8,451 nt of DNA. Source: Akkermansia sp. Lineage in GTDB: Bacteria > Verrucomicrobiota > Verrucomicrobiia > Verrucomicrobiales > Akkermansiaceae. Shown here in pieces: positions 1 to 6,410 of the stretch (the first letter of the stretch is position 1; each line of letters starts with the position of its first letter). The position numbers and the translations under genes are program-made. A model generated the notes under the pieces. That model had not been told where the DNA came from. It saw nothing but the letters and a program-made list of their open reading frames with translations, and did not search any database. The DNA lies in NCBI GenBank assembly GCA_017628435.1, contig JAGBZE010000020.1, forward strand, positions 1 to 8,451. The letters are read 5' to 3'.

Positions 1-33
1 AACAACAGTAAAAATGTATAAAAGGGCATGTTT

Positions 34-62
34 TTAGCACACGTATCGCAATGATTTATAAT
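34..62 (+). promoter_or_regulatory. Candidate sigma70 promoter for the 69-223 element
   Basis: A perfect TATAAT at 57-62 lies 17 bases after TTAGCA (34-39), which matches four of six positions of TTGACA. Transcription would start near base 69. No open reading frame of any size follows on the plus strand before 436, but the inverted-repeat cluster at 81-223 does, so this promoter would most simply drive a non-coding transcript. Perfect -10 hexamers occur by chance in AT-rich DNA, and bases 1-65 are AT-rich, so the call is moderate. Confidence 0.4.
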
Positions 63-68
63 TAGGTC

Positions 69-223
69 TCCTTCCATGCAACAGATAGTTTCCCCGGTCT
101 CGCTTTCTGTCACCCGTTTCCACGGGTTCTACGTCTATTTTTTACTAGACGAGTGGTTACGCGGCTAGTGCCGCTCCACCACTCGCTATTGATATGTCGC
201 CCGTGGAACGGGCTTTCAAAAGC
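69..223 (+). ncRNA. Candidate structured small RNA, no known family recognised
   Basis: This stretch carries an unusual density of inverted repeats just downstream of a TATAAT promoter. The arms are 81-85 with 106-110; 112-117 with 122-127 (UUCC loop); 132-137 with 146-151; 151-157 with 178-184, enclosing 161-165 with 170-174 (UAGU loop); and 199-204 with 208-213 (GGA loop). In addition 113-126 pairs with 200-212 over 13 bp with one bulged T, which would close a three-way junction around the 132-184 hairpins. The first and last local hairpins are therefore inverted copies of each other. The last hairpin (199-213) is followed by a short CTTTC and could end the transcript. The strand is inferred from the promoter; as DNA the same repeats could be cruciform or protein-binding sites. 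I do not recognise a riboswitch, 6S, SRP, tmRNA or RNase P signature. Confidence 0.35.
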
Positions 224-386
224 TACTTACTGAAAATAACAGTTCAGAAAAAATGCACAGGCACAGCATATGGCTCGCGCAGACCTGTCATGCCGGATTA
301 CTAATCTGCATTCCTGCAAAAGACTACTTTTCACAATTTCATCTTTCGAGCACGCGTAACTTACCCTATTCCACCGCACCCAAAAC
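224..386. other. Intergenic stretch with no supported gene
   Basis: I see no convincing coding region here. There is a weak 5-bp hairpin (230-234 with 243-247). A cysteine-rich 93-codon minus-strand frame crosses the stretch (508 down to 227), but it resembles no family I know and is treated as doubtful. Together with 1-223 this makes a 531-base region upstream of the kinase without a supported protein gene. Confidence 0.5.
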
Positions 387-415
387 TTGACGAGAAAGCA
401 TATCCATGCTATAAG
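387..415 (+). promoter_or_regulatory. Candidate sigma70 promoter of the PfkB kinase gene
   Basis: TTGACG (387-392) and TATAAG (410-415) are separated by exactly 17 bases, each one mismatch from consensus. The start would be near base 422, giving the kinase a leader of about 110 nt if translation begins at 532. The leader can form a 6-bp stem (428-433 with 479-484). Most of the promoter sits within the inverted repeat 389-424. Confidence 0.55.
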
Positions 416-424
416 CAGCTCGTC
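389..424. repeat. Nested inverted repeat overlapping the kinase promoter
   Basis: GACGAG (389-394) is complementary to CTCGTC (419-424), and inside it AGCAT (397-401) is complementary to ATGCT (406-410). The dyad starts within the -35 hexamer, covers the spacer and -10, and reaches the expected transcription start, which is the place an operator would occupy. It could equally be a chance hairpin; no regulator gene lies nearby to support a specific one. Confidence 0.4.
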
Positions 425-531
425 ATAGCACGCTGATGCCTCTGCTTTTTCTTCCGGGAAAGGTACAAGCGCAACAAGGCGTGCCTTATTTTTCTTACTA
501 TACCTCATATAAGCAATATCCCTCCACCTTC

Positions 532-1467
532 ATGAACGGACGAGCACTGATTTACGGCACGATTGCCATTGATACCCTCATTACGCCTAGTGGCCAGGTG
601 AGTTCGGTGATGGGAGGTTCGGGGCCCTATGCGGCGCTGGCGGCACGACTGGTCACAGATAAGATGGATATGGTCGGTGTGGTGGGAGATGACTTCCCCG
701 CTGCCTGGGAGCAGGCGCTGGAGCTGCGCGGTGTGAGCATGAAGCACGTGGCGCACGAGAAAGGCCAGACCTTCGCCTGGACCGGCAAGTACGAGGACGA
801 CATGAACAACCGCACCACCGTGAGCCGTACGGAAGGGGTGCAGGAGCACTGGGTAATGCAACTGCCGCAGGAGCTGCAGGAATGCAGCATTGCCGTGGCC
901 ACGAATGTGACCCCGCGCCTGCAGAACCGCATGCTTCAGCAGTGCCCGCATGCCTGTTTCCGCATGGCCGATTCCATGAAGAGCTGGCTGGAACGCGAAC
1001 CGGATTACGCCTTGGAGCTGCTGAAGAACGTGGACCTCATGCTCATGAATGATGAGGAGGCGCAGTTCTGGGCACAGACGGATGATTCCCTGGAAGCCGG
1101 CGAGAAATTGCTGGCCGCCGGCCCCCGCTATGCCATTGTGAAGCATGGCAGCGCGGGTTCCACCCTGTTCCACCGCACGCCGGATGGCGAAACCCGCATT
1201 TTCCGCTGCCCGGCCTGGCCGCTCAAGCATGCCCAGGACCCCACTGGTGCGGGAGATGCCTACATGGGCGCCCTGGCCGGTTACCTCACCAAATGCCTCA
1301 ACGGCGGCAATCCCCGCTGGGAGGACATGAAACGCGGCGTGGCCATTGCCACCGTGGTAGCCGCCGCCGTGTGCGAGAAATTCGGCACCATATCCCTCTT
1401 TGCCCTGGGGCTTCATGAGCTTGCCCGCCGCATTGCAGCCTTCCAGGAAATGACCAACTGGGAGTAA
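532..1467 (+). CDS. PfkB/ribokinase-family carbohydrate or nucleoside kinase
   Basis: A 311-residue cytoplasmic kinase that should transfer phosphate from ATP to a sugar or nucleoside hydroxyl. The glycine pair of the N-terminal PfkB signature is at G28-G29 (GGSGPY), the NxxE metal/phosphate motif at N173-E176, and the C-terminal signature DPTGAGD at 236-242, with D242 as the expected catalytic base and the GAG as anion hole. The segment D147-W152 (DSMKSW) resembles the D-x-M-x-x-W stretch of a bacterial subgroup usually annotated only as 'sugar kinase'; substrate cannot be told from sequence. The length is normal for the family. An in-frame ATG at 436 would add 32 residues lacking family resemblance, whereas from 532 the protein opens directly with the first beta strand (ALIYGTIAIDTL), so 532 is preferred. 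No Shine-Dalgarno is present at either start. The M3 peptidase gene follows after 66 bp on the same strand. Confidence 0.88.
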   Translation: MNGRALIYGTIAIDTLITPSGQVSSVMGGSGPYAALAARLVTDKMDMVGVVGDDFPAAWEQALELRGVSMKHVAHEKGQTFAWTGKYEDDMNNRTTVSRTEGVQEHWVMQLPQELQECSIAVATNVTPRLQNRMLQQCPHACFRMADSMKSWLEREPDYALELLKNVDLMLMNDEEAQFWAQTDDSLEAGEKLLAAGPRYAIVKHGSAGSTLFHRTPDGETRIFRCPAWPLKHAQDPTGAGDAYMGALAGYLTKCLNGGNPRWEDMKRGVAIATVVAAAVCEKFGTISLFALGLHELARRIAAFQEMTNWE

Positions 1468-1489
1468 AACGCCCCGGATTCAAGGCCGG

Positions 1490-1518
1490 TTGAAATCGTC
1501 ACAGAAAACGAATACCAT
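1490..1518 (+). promoter_or_regulatory. Possible promoter of the M3 peptidase gene
   Basis: TTGAAA (1490-1495) and TACCAT (1513-1518) are 17 bases apart, with five and four matches to consensus. The expected start near 1525 would leave a leader of only about 9 nt before the ATG at 1534. This suggests that the peptidase may be transcribed separately from the kinase, although readthrough across the 66-bp gap is also possible since no terminator is visible there. Confidence 0.35.
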
Positions 1519-1533
1519 TCCATCTCCATCCTC

Positions 1534-3735
1534 ATGCAAAAACTTTCAAGCACAGTACTTTCGATACTGATTGCCTGTTCATGCAGTGCGCTGCATGCCA
1601 ATGAAGCCACCGCCCCGGCTGCACTGGCCACAGCAGAAGCAGCCACTCCGGAGCATCCGTTTTTCCGCATATCCTTATACCCGGAGTGGTCCAGGATGAC
1701 GCGGCAGCAGGCTATGACGGATATCAAGGCGGCGCTGAATGAAGCCAGGGAACGGCTGGGCGCCATCGCCGCAGTGACACCGGATACGGCAACTTTTGAG
1801 AACACCTTTCTGGCCTGGTACAAAGCAGATGAAAACATGAAGCAGCTGACCAATTACCTGAGCCACCTGCAATTAGCCACTGGAGCACCGGCCATTCAAC
1901 ACATGATGTATGATGTGCATGGCGAGATTATGAGCTTCAAGGCCGAAGGTTTGCACACTCAGCGCATTGCAGAGGTGCTGCGCCATGCCGGGCAAGCCCC
2001 CTGGGTTGCGCAACTCAGTCCGGCAAAACAACGTTTTATACAACAGACCCTTGCCGGCATGCGTAATAGCGGGCTTTACCTTACCACCCCGCAACAGGAA
2101 CGCAAAGCGGCCATTGAGGCAGAACTTTCCCAGCTTGGTTACCGTTTCTCTCAGTATGTGAAGCAGGCTCCGCAAATGTGGAAACTGCTCATTACCGACC
2201 CGGCAGAGCTGGAAGGAATGCCGGAACAGTGGATGAAAGCAGCCGAGGCAGCAGCTGTTGCGAATGGTTACCAGGAAAAACCCGCATGGATGGTCAACCT
2301 GACCACCGCACCGGCATCCGCAGTACTGCGCTATTGCAAAGTTGAGAAAACCCGGCAGAAATGCTGGCTGGGCACTGTCTCAATTGGCACGCCCCTCACG
2401 CTTGATACAGAACCCATTATTGCCCGCATTCTGGAGTTGCGTCATGAACTGGCCACTCTGCTGGGTTACTCAGATTATGCAGATATGCAGGCAGCACAGC
2501 GTATGATGGGCAGCGCCAAGAAAGCTCTGGCGTTTGTGGATGAAATGCTGCAGCAGAGCAAACCTGCATGGGATGCGTACGTGGCCGCCGAAATGAAGCG
2601 ATTCTCTCAGGCTACCGGGCAGAATCTTACCGCGGTGAATCCCTGGGATGTGAATTACCTGAACATGCACCTTCCGCCTAAACGCAGTAAATTCAACGTA
2701 AACGTCATTACCCCGTATCTCCAGACACCCAAGGTACTGACAGGACTCATGGACATATGGTCCGGCCTGCTGGGTGTGAAGTTTGAAGAACTACCCACCA
2801 TCTGCCTCACCTCCGGCGAAAAAGCGCCCGCCGGTTATGTGGAGACCTGGCACCCGGATGTGCGATGCTTTGCGGTGAAGGATACTGCCACAGGCCACCA
2901 CCTCGGCTCCTTCTATCTGGATATCTACACCCGCCCGGGCAAAAGGCCCCAGGCCTGGTGTCTGCCTCTGAGGGATGGCGAACCGGCAGCAGATGGTGGC
3001 CCGGGGGAACCGCACCTGGCTGCGCTCATGGCAAACTTTTCACCACCGGTAGCTGGGCGCCCCCACCTCATGAACCACGGAGAGCTTTATATGCTCTTCC
3101 ACGAGTTCGGGCATATGATGCACATGATGCTGGGGCACGGTGAGCTGCGCGCCCACTGCACAGCGGAAATAGAGCGTGATTTTGTGGAAATGCCCAGCCA
3201 GCTGCAGGAAAGCTGGATATGGGAACCCGCTGCGCTGGCCACCTTCACCAGCCATTATCAGACCGGAGAGCCCCTGCCCGCCGCCCTTGCCGAACAACTG
3301 GCCGCCTCGCGCGGATCCAATCCCATTGAAATGCACATGCGCATGCTGCTCACCAGCAAACTGGATCTGGAGCTGCACATGCACTATCATGATAAATACA
3401 AGGGCCGCCAGCTGGATGAAGTATGCCGGGAGATTCTGGCTCCCTGGCTCTTCCCCTACACCATGCAGCCCCCCAGCGAAATGCGGACACTGACCCATTG
3501 CATGACTGATGGCTACGCTGCCGCCCTGTACACATACAAATGGTCGGAAATGCTGGCCGCCGATGCCATGCAGCGTTTTCAGCGGGAGGGCATACTTAAT
3601 CCAGCCACCGGGGCTGATTACCGGCGCTGCATCCTGGAGCAAGGCAGCAGCATACCGGCCATGCAGCAAATCCGGAATTTCCTGGGCCGGGAGCCAGAAC
3701 CGGATGCACTCATCCAGCGCTACACCAAACCGTAA
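1534..3735 (+). CDS. Exported M3-family zinc oligopeptidase (OpdA/Dcp type)
   Basis: A 733-residue metallopeptidase expected to cleave short peptides rather than folded proteins, most likely in the periplasm. The N-terminus is a signal peptide: a hydrophobic stretch to about residue 18, then either signal peptidase I cleavage after A22 (ALHA|N) or, since L12-I13-A14-C15 fits a lipobox, lipidation at C15. The zinc site is HEFGH at 523-527 with H530 and the third ligand E552 in DFVEMPSQ, 29 residues after H523 as in thimet oligopeptidase. Other M3 landmarks are the NFSPP and LFHEFGH blocks, WEPAALATFTSHYQTGE, and a C-terminal ILEQGSS...GREPEPDAL. The family tyrosine block reads GYAAALYTYKWSE (from G660), with Leu665 where OpdA, Dcp and thimet oligopeptidase have Tyr. 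M3 enzymes without a leader are about 680 residues, so the length fits. The next gene is the secreted M60 peptidase, suggesting a shared role in peptide scavenging. Whether it releases dipeptides (Dcp) or is an endo-oligopeptidase (OpdA) is not decided here. Confidence 0.92.
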   Translation: MQKLSSTVLSILIACSCSALHANEATAPAALATAEAATPEHPFFRISLYPEWSRMTRQQAMTDIKAALNEARERLGAIAAVTPDTATFENTFLAWYKADENMKQLTNYLSHLQLATGAPAIQHMMYDVHGEIMSFKAEGLHTQRIAEVLRHAGQAPWVAQLSPAKQRFIQQTLAGMRNSGLYLTTPQQERKAAIEAELSQLGYRFSQYVKQAPQMWKLLITDPAELEGMPEQWMKAAEAAAVANGYQEKPAWMVNLTTAPASAVLRYCKVEKTRQKCWLGTVSIGTPLTLDTEPIIARILELRHELATLLGYSDYADMQAAQRMMGSAKKALAFVDEMLQQSKPAWDAYVAAEMKRFSQATGQNLTAVNPWDVNYLNMHLPPKRSKFNVNVITPYLQTPKVLTGLMDIWSGLLGVKFEELPTICLTSGEKAPAGYVETWHPDVRCFAVKDTATGHHLGSFYLDIYTRPGKRPQAWCLPLRDGEPAADGGPGEPHLAALMANFSPPVAGRPHLMNHGELYMLFHEFGHMMHMMLGHGELRAHCTAEIERDFVEMPSQLQESWIWEPAALATFTSHYQTGEPLPAALAEQLAASRGSNPIEMHMRMLLTSKLDLELHMHYHDKYKGRQLDEVCREILAPWLFPYTMQPPSEMRTLTHCMTDGYAAALYTYKWSEMLAADAMQRFQREGILNPATGADYRRCILEQGSSIPAMQQIRNFLGREPEPDALIQRYTKP

Positions 3736-3743
3736 GTTGTCAT

Positions 3744-3763
3744 AAGCCCGGTGTAGGCTTTTA
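3744..3763 (+). terminator. Weak terminator-like hairpin after the M3 peptidase
   Basis: AAGCC (3744-3748) can pair with GGCTT (3756-3760) around a 7-base loop, with the T-run continuing to 3762. The stem is only 5 bp, so termination here would be inefficient at best. It lies 8 bases after the stop codon. Confidence 0.25.
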
Positions 3764-3790
3764 CTCCTTTTACCGGCAGATTTTAATTGT

Positions 3791-3826
3791 GCAAGTAAAT
3801 TTGCCAGAGGCATCAAATTTACTTGC
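3791..3826. repeat. Perfect 12-bp inverted repeat before the M60 gene
   Basis: GCAAGTAAATTT (3791-3802) is exactly complementary to AAATTTACTTGC (3815-3826) across a 12-base loop that contains a further short GCC/GGC stem. The right arm overlaps a perfect 10-bp palindrome, TGCCATGGCA, at 3824-3833. No U-tract follows on the plus strand. It lies 55 bp after the M3 stop and 82 bp before the preferred M60 start, so it could be a U-tract-less terminator, an operator for the M60 gene, or both. A TATAGT hexamer at 3881-3886 could serve as that gene's -10, but I find no matching -35. Confidence 0.6.
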
Positions 3827-3907
3827 CATGGCATGAGAAGCTGTGGCATCATGTCAACTGCAGGAAATTTCTTTCGTTCATATAGTTTCCCTAACCTTAC
3901 TACAACA

Positions 3908-6307
3908 ATGAAGTATCTCCCCATTGCAGGTTTGATGTGGGCCGCAGGAACAGCGGTCTTTGGCGCCCCGGAATTACCCAGGTATGGCGTGGTGCTGGAG
4001 GTCTGGGACAATGTGCAGGGAGAAAAAGTAAAGGAGGTAGCAGAAGTCAGCCACAGGCGACCGGCCAATTCCGTTTACATCAGGAACCGCATCGATGATT
4101 GCGCCACCGGTAAGGACCACTTTGCCGCACGCTACTCAGCCTGGCTCACTGCGCCGGAAACCGGGGAGTATACCTTTTACCTGGCGGCAGATGATTCAGC
4201 AGAGCTGCTGCTGAGCACCACAGAGAAGGACTGCGATTTGAAAAAGCTCTGCGAAGTGCCGTACTACATGCCCCGCCACCACTTTGCCCCCGGCAGGAGC
4301 TCGGCTAAGGTGAAGCTGGAAAAAGGTAGAAAATACGCACTGGCCGTGCATTTCAAGGATGCAGTGAAGGATGACCACGTGGCCCTGGCCTGGGAGGGTC
4401 CGGGAATCCCGAAATCCATTATCGACACCGCCTGGCTCACGCCCCGTATGGCTCCCGGGCTCGAGAAGATATGGGAGCAGACCATCATTCGCGAGGTAAA
4501 GGGTAAGGGGCTGATAAACAAGTTGCTCAGTCTTTCCGAAGATGAAGCAAATGACTGGGTGATGAGTCTTTCCAAGGATGATATGCCGGTGATGATGGAG
4601 GCACTGCAAACTATCCTTGGTGACCTGCAGAGCAAGGGCGATGAAGCCTTGCGTGACGGGCTGCGAGACCTCGCCAAGGTGGCGCAGGGCATTAACGCCT
4701 CCGCAGCATCTCCGGTATATCACCCAGTGGCCCGGCAGTTGCTCTTCATGGAAGAGGCCTGGCTGAAATCGCTCACAACGGAGGAGCTTTCCCGGCTCGG
4801 CGCACACCGCATGGCTGAGACACTCGGTAAAATTGCGCCCGGAGCCACCCCCTGCAAGCTCACGCAGAAACTGAACTCCGCCGGCGACAAGTGGCGGGAG
4901 GAATATGTATCCCTCGGTCTGTATGCCGCACCAGGAAAGCCTGTAACCGTCAGCATTCCCAGGGAACTTGCCGGCAAGGGACTGGAGGTTCAGGTGGGCC
5001 ACCACTTCCCCGAAAAGCATCTGCCGCTCATCAGCATGCCGGGAACTTCCCGCTGGTTCAAGCTAAACAAGGAAAATACCACCCTGGTGAGTCCGCACGG
5101 CGGCATCATGCTGCTCATGGTGCCCAAGGGCGTAGAACTGAAGAACACTCCCGTCTGCATTGACGGAGCACTGCAGGCCCCGCGATTCATCCTGGGGCAG
5201 CATACAGATGAGGAGTGGAAGGAACTGCGCAAGGCCCCTGCCCCCTGGGGCGAACTGGTAAGCGAGCACCTGGTGCTGCTGGTGCCGCGCGACCTGCTGC
5301 AGAAACTGGATAATCCCACTGCGCTCATGACCTGGTGGAATGAGAACAACCGCGACCTGGAGGATTTCTATGCCTACTATCCCAAGGTTCCCTTCCGCAT
5401 GCACTCCGGGCTCTATGCCGAGGAAGGCCTGTCCTACTGGCCGCTGCACTGGGATGTGCAGAATGTGCCCAATCTGCTGGATCTGGAGGCCATGAAGGCC
5501 ACAAACTCCGCTCTCTTCCTGCACGAACACGGGCACCACTGCGATTTCTGGGAAATGGAGCTCTCCTTCTGGGCTGAATCCACCACCAACTGGGGCGGAT
5601 ACTACCTGAAGGCCCGCGAAGGCATGGCTTTCGACTGGAAGGACTCCCACGACCTGCACCTGCGCAACCTCTTTGACCCGAAGAACAAGGGCATGCTGGA
5701 AATCATGGAGGAAAAATGGTACAAGGTCAGCAACAAGGGCACACACCACTGGTCCTACCCCATCACTTCCATGATGATTGCCTATGCCGAGGACTTCGGC
5801 TGGAGCTGCGTAAGAACGGCCATCAAGCGCCTGCGCGACCAGAATGACCTGCTGAACAAGGCTGATTTCATCGGCACCTATGACCACGACCAGGCCAAGA
5901 TTGACCGCTACCTGATTGCCCTCTCCGAGGCCGCCGGACACGATGTGCGCCCCTATTTTGCACACTTCAAGCTCTTCCCCTCCAGTGGCACAGTGGTATA
6001 TCTGGATAAGCAGAAGCTGCCGAAGTGGGATGCCACCTACTGGGTGCAGCCCAAGCAGACAAGCACCAGCAAGAACACCCCGCTCACCCTCCCCTGCGGC
6101 GCAGCAGAACTGCTGAGCCATGCCAAGGGCTCCGGTATCCGCTGGCAGAAGAATACAGCCAAAGGAGGCAAGGTCGAGTACCTTCCCAAGGGCAAGGCCA
6201 TCTATACCCCAGCTCCCGATTTCAGCGGGGTAGACACCCTCACCTACGAGCTGTCCAACGAATACGGCACCACCGCCAAAAAGGCTATCGAAATAAAAGT
6301 AGATTAA
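3908..6307 (+). CDS. Secreted PA14-M60 (mucinase-like) metallopeptidase with C-terminal Ig-like domain
   Basis: A 799-residue exported zinc peptidase. Residues 1-19 form a signal peptide with likely cleavage at VFG|A. A PA14 carbohydrate-binding-type beta domain spans about 26-178, recognised by AWLTAPETGEYTFYLAADD and a later KYALAVHFKDA block. A helical linker runs to about 330. The M60 region (about 335-640) starts with GLYAAPGKPVTVSIPREL, continues with SPHGGIMLLMVPKG, and has the zinc motif H539-E-H-G-H543 followed by E557 in WAESTTN, giving HExxH-x13-E within the family's usual spacing. A bacterial Ig/cadherin-like module (about 715-799) ends the protein, with the typical YTPAPDFSGVDTLTYELSNEYG pattern shortened here to its key residues Y, P, D, F, G, D, L, Y. 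M60 enzymes of Akkermansia and gut Bacteroides act on O-glycosylated mucins, so a host-glycoprotein substrate is the leading inference. An upstream in-frame ATG at 3833 would place 25 residues before the signal peptide and is rejected. Confidence 0.9.
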   Translation: MKYLPIAGLMWAAGTAVFGAPELPRYGVVLEVWDNVQGEKVKEVAEVSHRRPANSVYIRNRIDDCATGKDHFAARYSAWLTAPETGEYTFYLAADDSAELLLSTTEKDCDLKKLCEVPYYMPRHHFAPGRSSAKVKLEKGRKYALAVHFKDAVKDDHVALAWEGPGIPKSIIDTAWLTPRMAPGLEKIWEQTIIREVKGKGLINKLLSLSEDEANDWVMSLSKDDMPVMMEALQTILGDLQSKGDEALRDGLRDLAKVAQGINASAASPVYHPVARQLLFMEEAWLKSLTTEELSRLGAHRMAETLGKIAPGATPCKLTQKLNSAGDKWREEYVSLGLYAAPGKPVTVSIPRELAGKGLEVQVGHHFPEKHLPLISMPGTSRWFKLNKENTTLVSPHGGIMLLMVPKGVELKNTPVCIDGALQAPRFILGQHTDEEWKELRKAPAPWGELVSEHLVLLVPRDLLQKLDNPTALMTWWNENNRDLEDFYAYYPKVPFRMHSGLYAEEGLSYWPLHWDVQNVPNLLDLEAMKATNSALFLHEHGHHCDFWEMELSFWAESTTNWGGYYLKAREGMAFDWKDSHDLHLRNLFDPKNKGMLEIMEEKWYKVSNKGTHHWSYPITSMMIAYAEDFGWSCVRTAIKRLRDQNDLLNKADFIGTYDHDQAKIDRYLIALSEAAGHDVRPYFAHFKLFPSSGTVVYLDKQKLPKWDATYWVQPKQTSTSKNTPLTLPCGAAELLSHAKGSGIRWQKNTAKGGKVEYLPKGKAIYTPAPDFSGVDTLTYELSNEYGTTAKKAIEIKVD

Positions 6308-6330
6308 ACACCACTGTCAGAGCCACGGAA

Positions 6331-6373
6331 CAGCACATGCAGGCTGTGAATAAGCTTCCAGCCTCATGTGCTG
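6331..6373 (+). terminator. Strong 15-bp hairpin after the M60 gene, no U-tract
   Basis: CAGCACATG (6331-6339) pairs with CATGTGCTG (6365-6373) and, after one bulged C at 6340, AGGCTG (6341-6346) pairs with CAGCCT (6359-6364), leaving a 12-base loop. It begins 23 bases after the M60 stop. The following bases are GTGTGGTATCC, so it is not a classical intrinsic terminator; it may end or protect the M60 message. It also overlaps the ATG at 6366, which argues against that codon being the start of the next gene. Confidence 0.5.
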
Positions 6374-6410
6374 GTGTGGTATCCTTCCTCTGAACTCATT
6401 TAACAGCACC

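Noticed and set aside
112..213. Integron attC site, insertion-sequence end or CRISPR-like repeat
   Set aside because: There is no integrase, transposase, target duplication or repeated unit in the window, and the hairpins do not follow attC box order as far as I can see.
436..531. N-terminal extension of the kinase from the ATG at 436
   Set aside because: The extra 32 residues have no family character; the PfkB fold begins right after the ATG at 532.
505..1416. 303-codon minus-strand open frame opposite the kinase
   Set aside because: It mirrors the codons of the kinase gene on the other strand, is full of His and Gly from GC-rich codon shadows, and has no recognisable domain.
3881..3886. 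TATAGT as the -10 element of an M60 promoter
   Set aside because: No acceptable -35 lies 15-19 bases upstream, so it is not listed as a promoter.
3833..3907. N-terminal extension of the M60 protein from the ATG at 3833
   Set aside because: It would place 25 polar residues in front of a good signal peptide, and it begins inside the TGCCATGGCA palindrome.
3040..4068. 342-codon minus-strand open frame across the M3-M60 junction
   Set aside because: It is antisense to the M3 zinc site and the M60 signal peptide, both clearly coding on the plus strand.
5063..6121. 352-codon minus-strand open frame opposite the M60 catalytic domain
   Set aside because: It is antisense to HExxH and its flanks; the composition is that of a reversed GC-rich gene.
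6366..6410. N-terminal extension of the ATPase from the ATG at 6366
   Set aside because: That ATG lies within the stem of the 6331-6373 hairpin, and the added residues are unlike the conserved N-terminus that starts at 6411.
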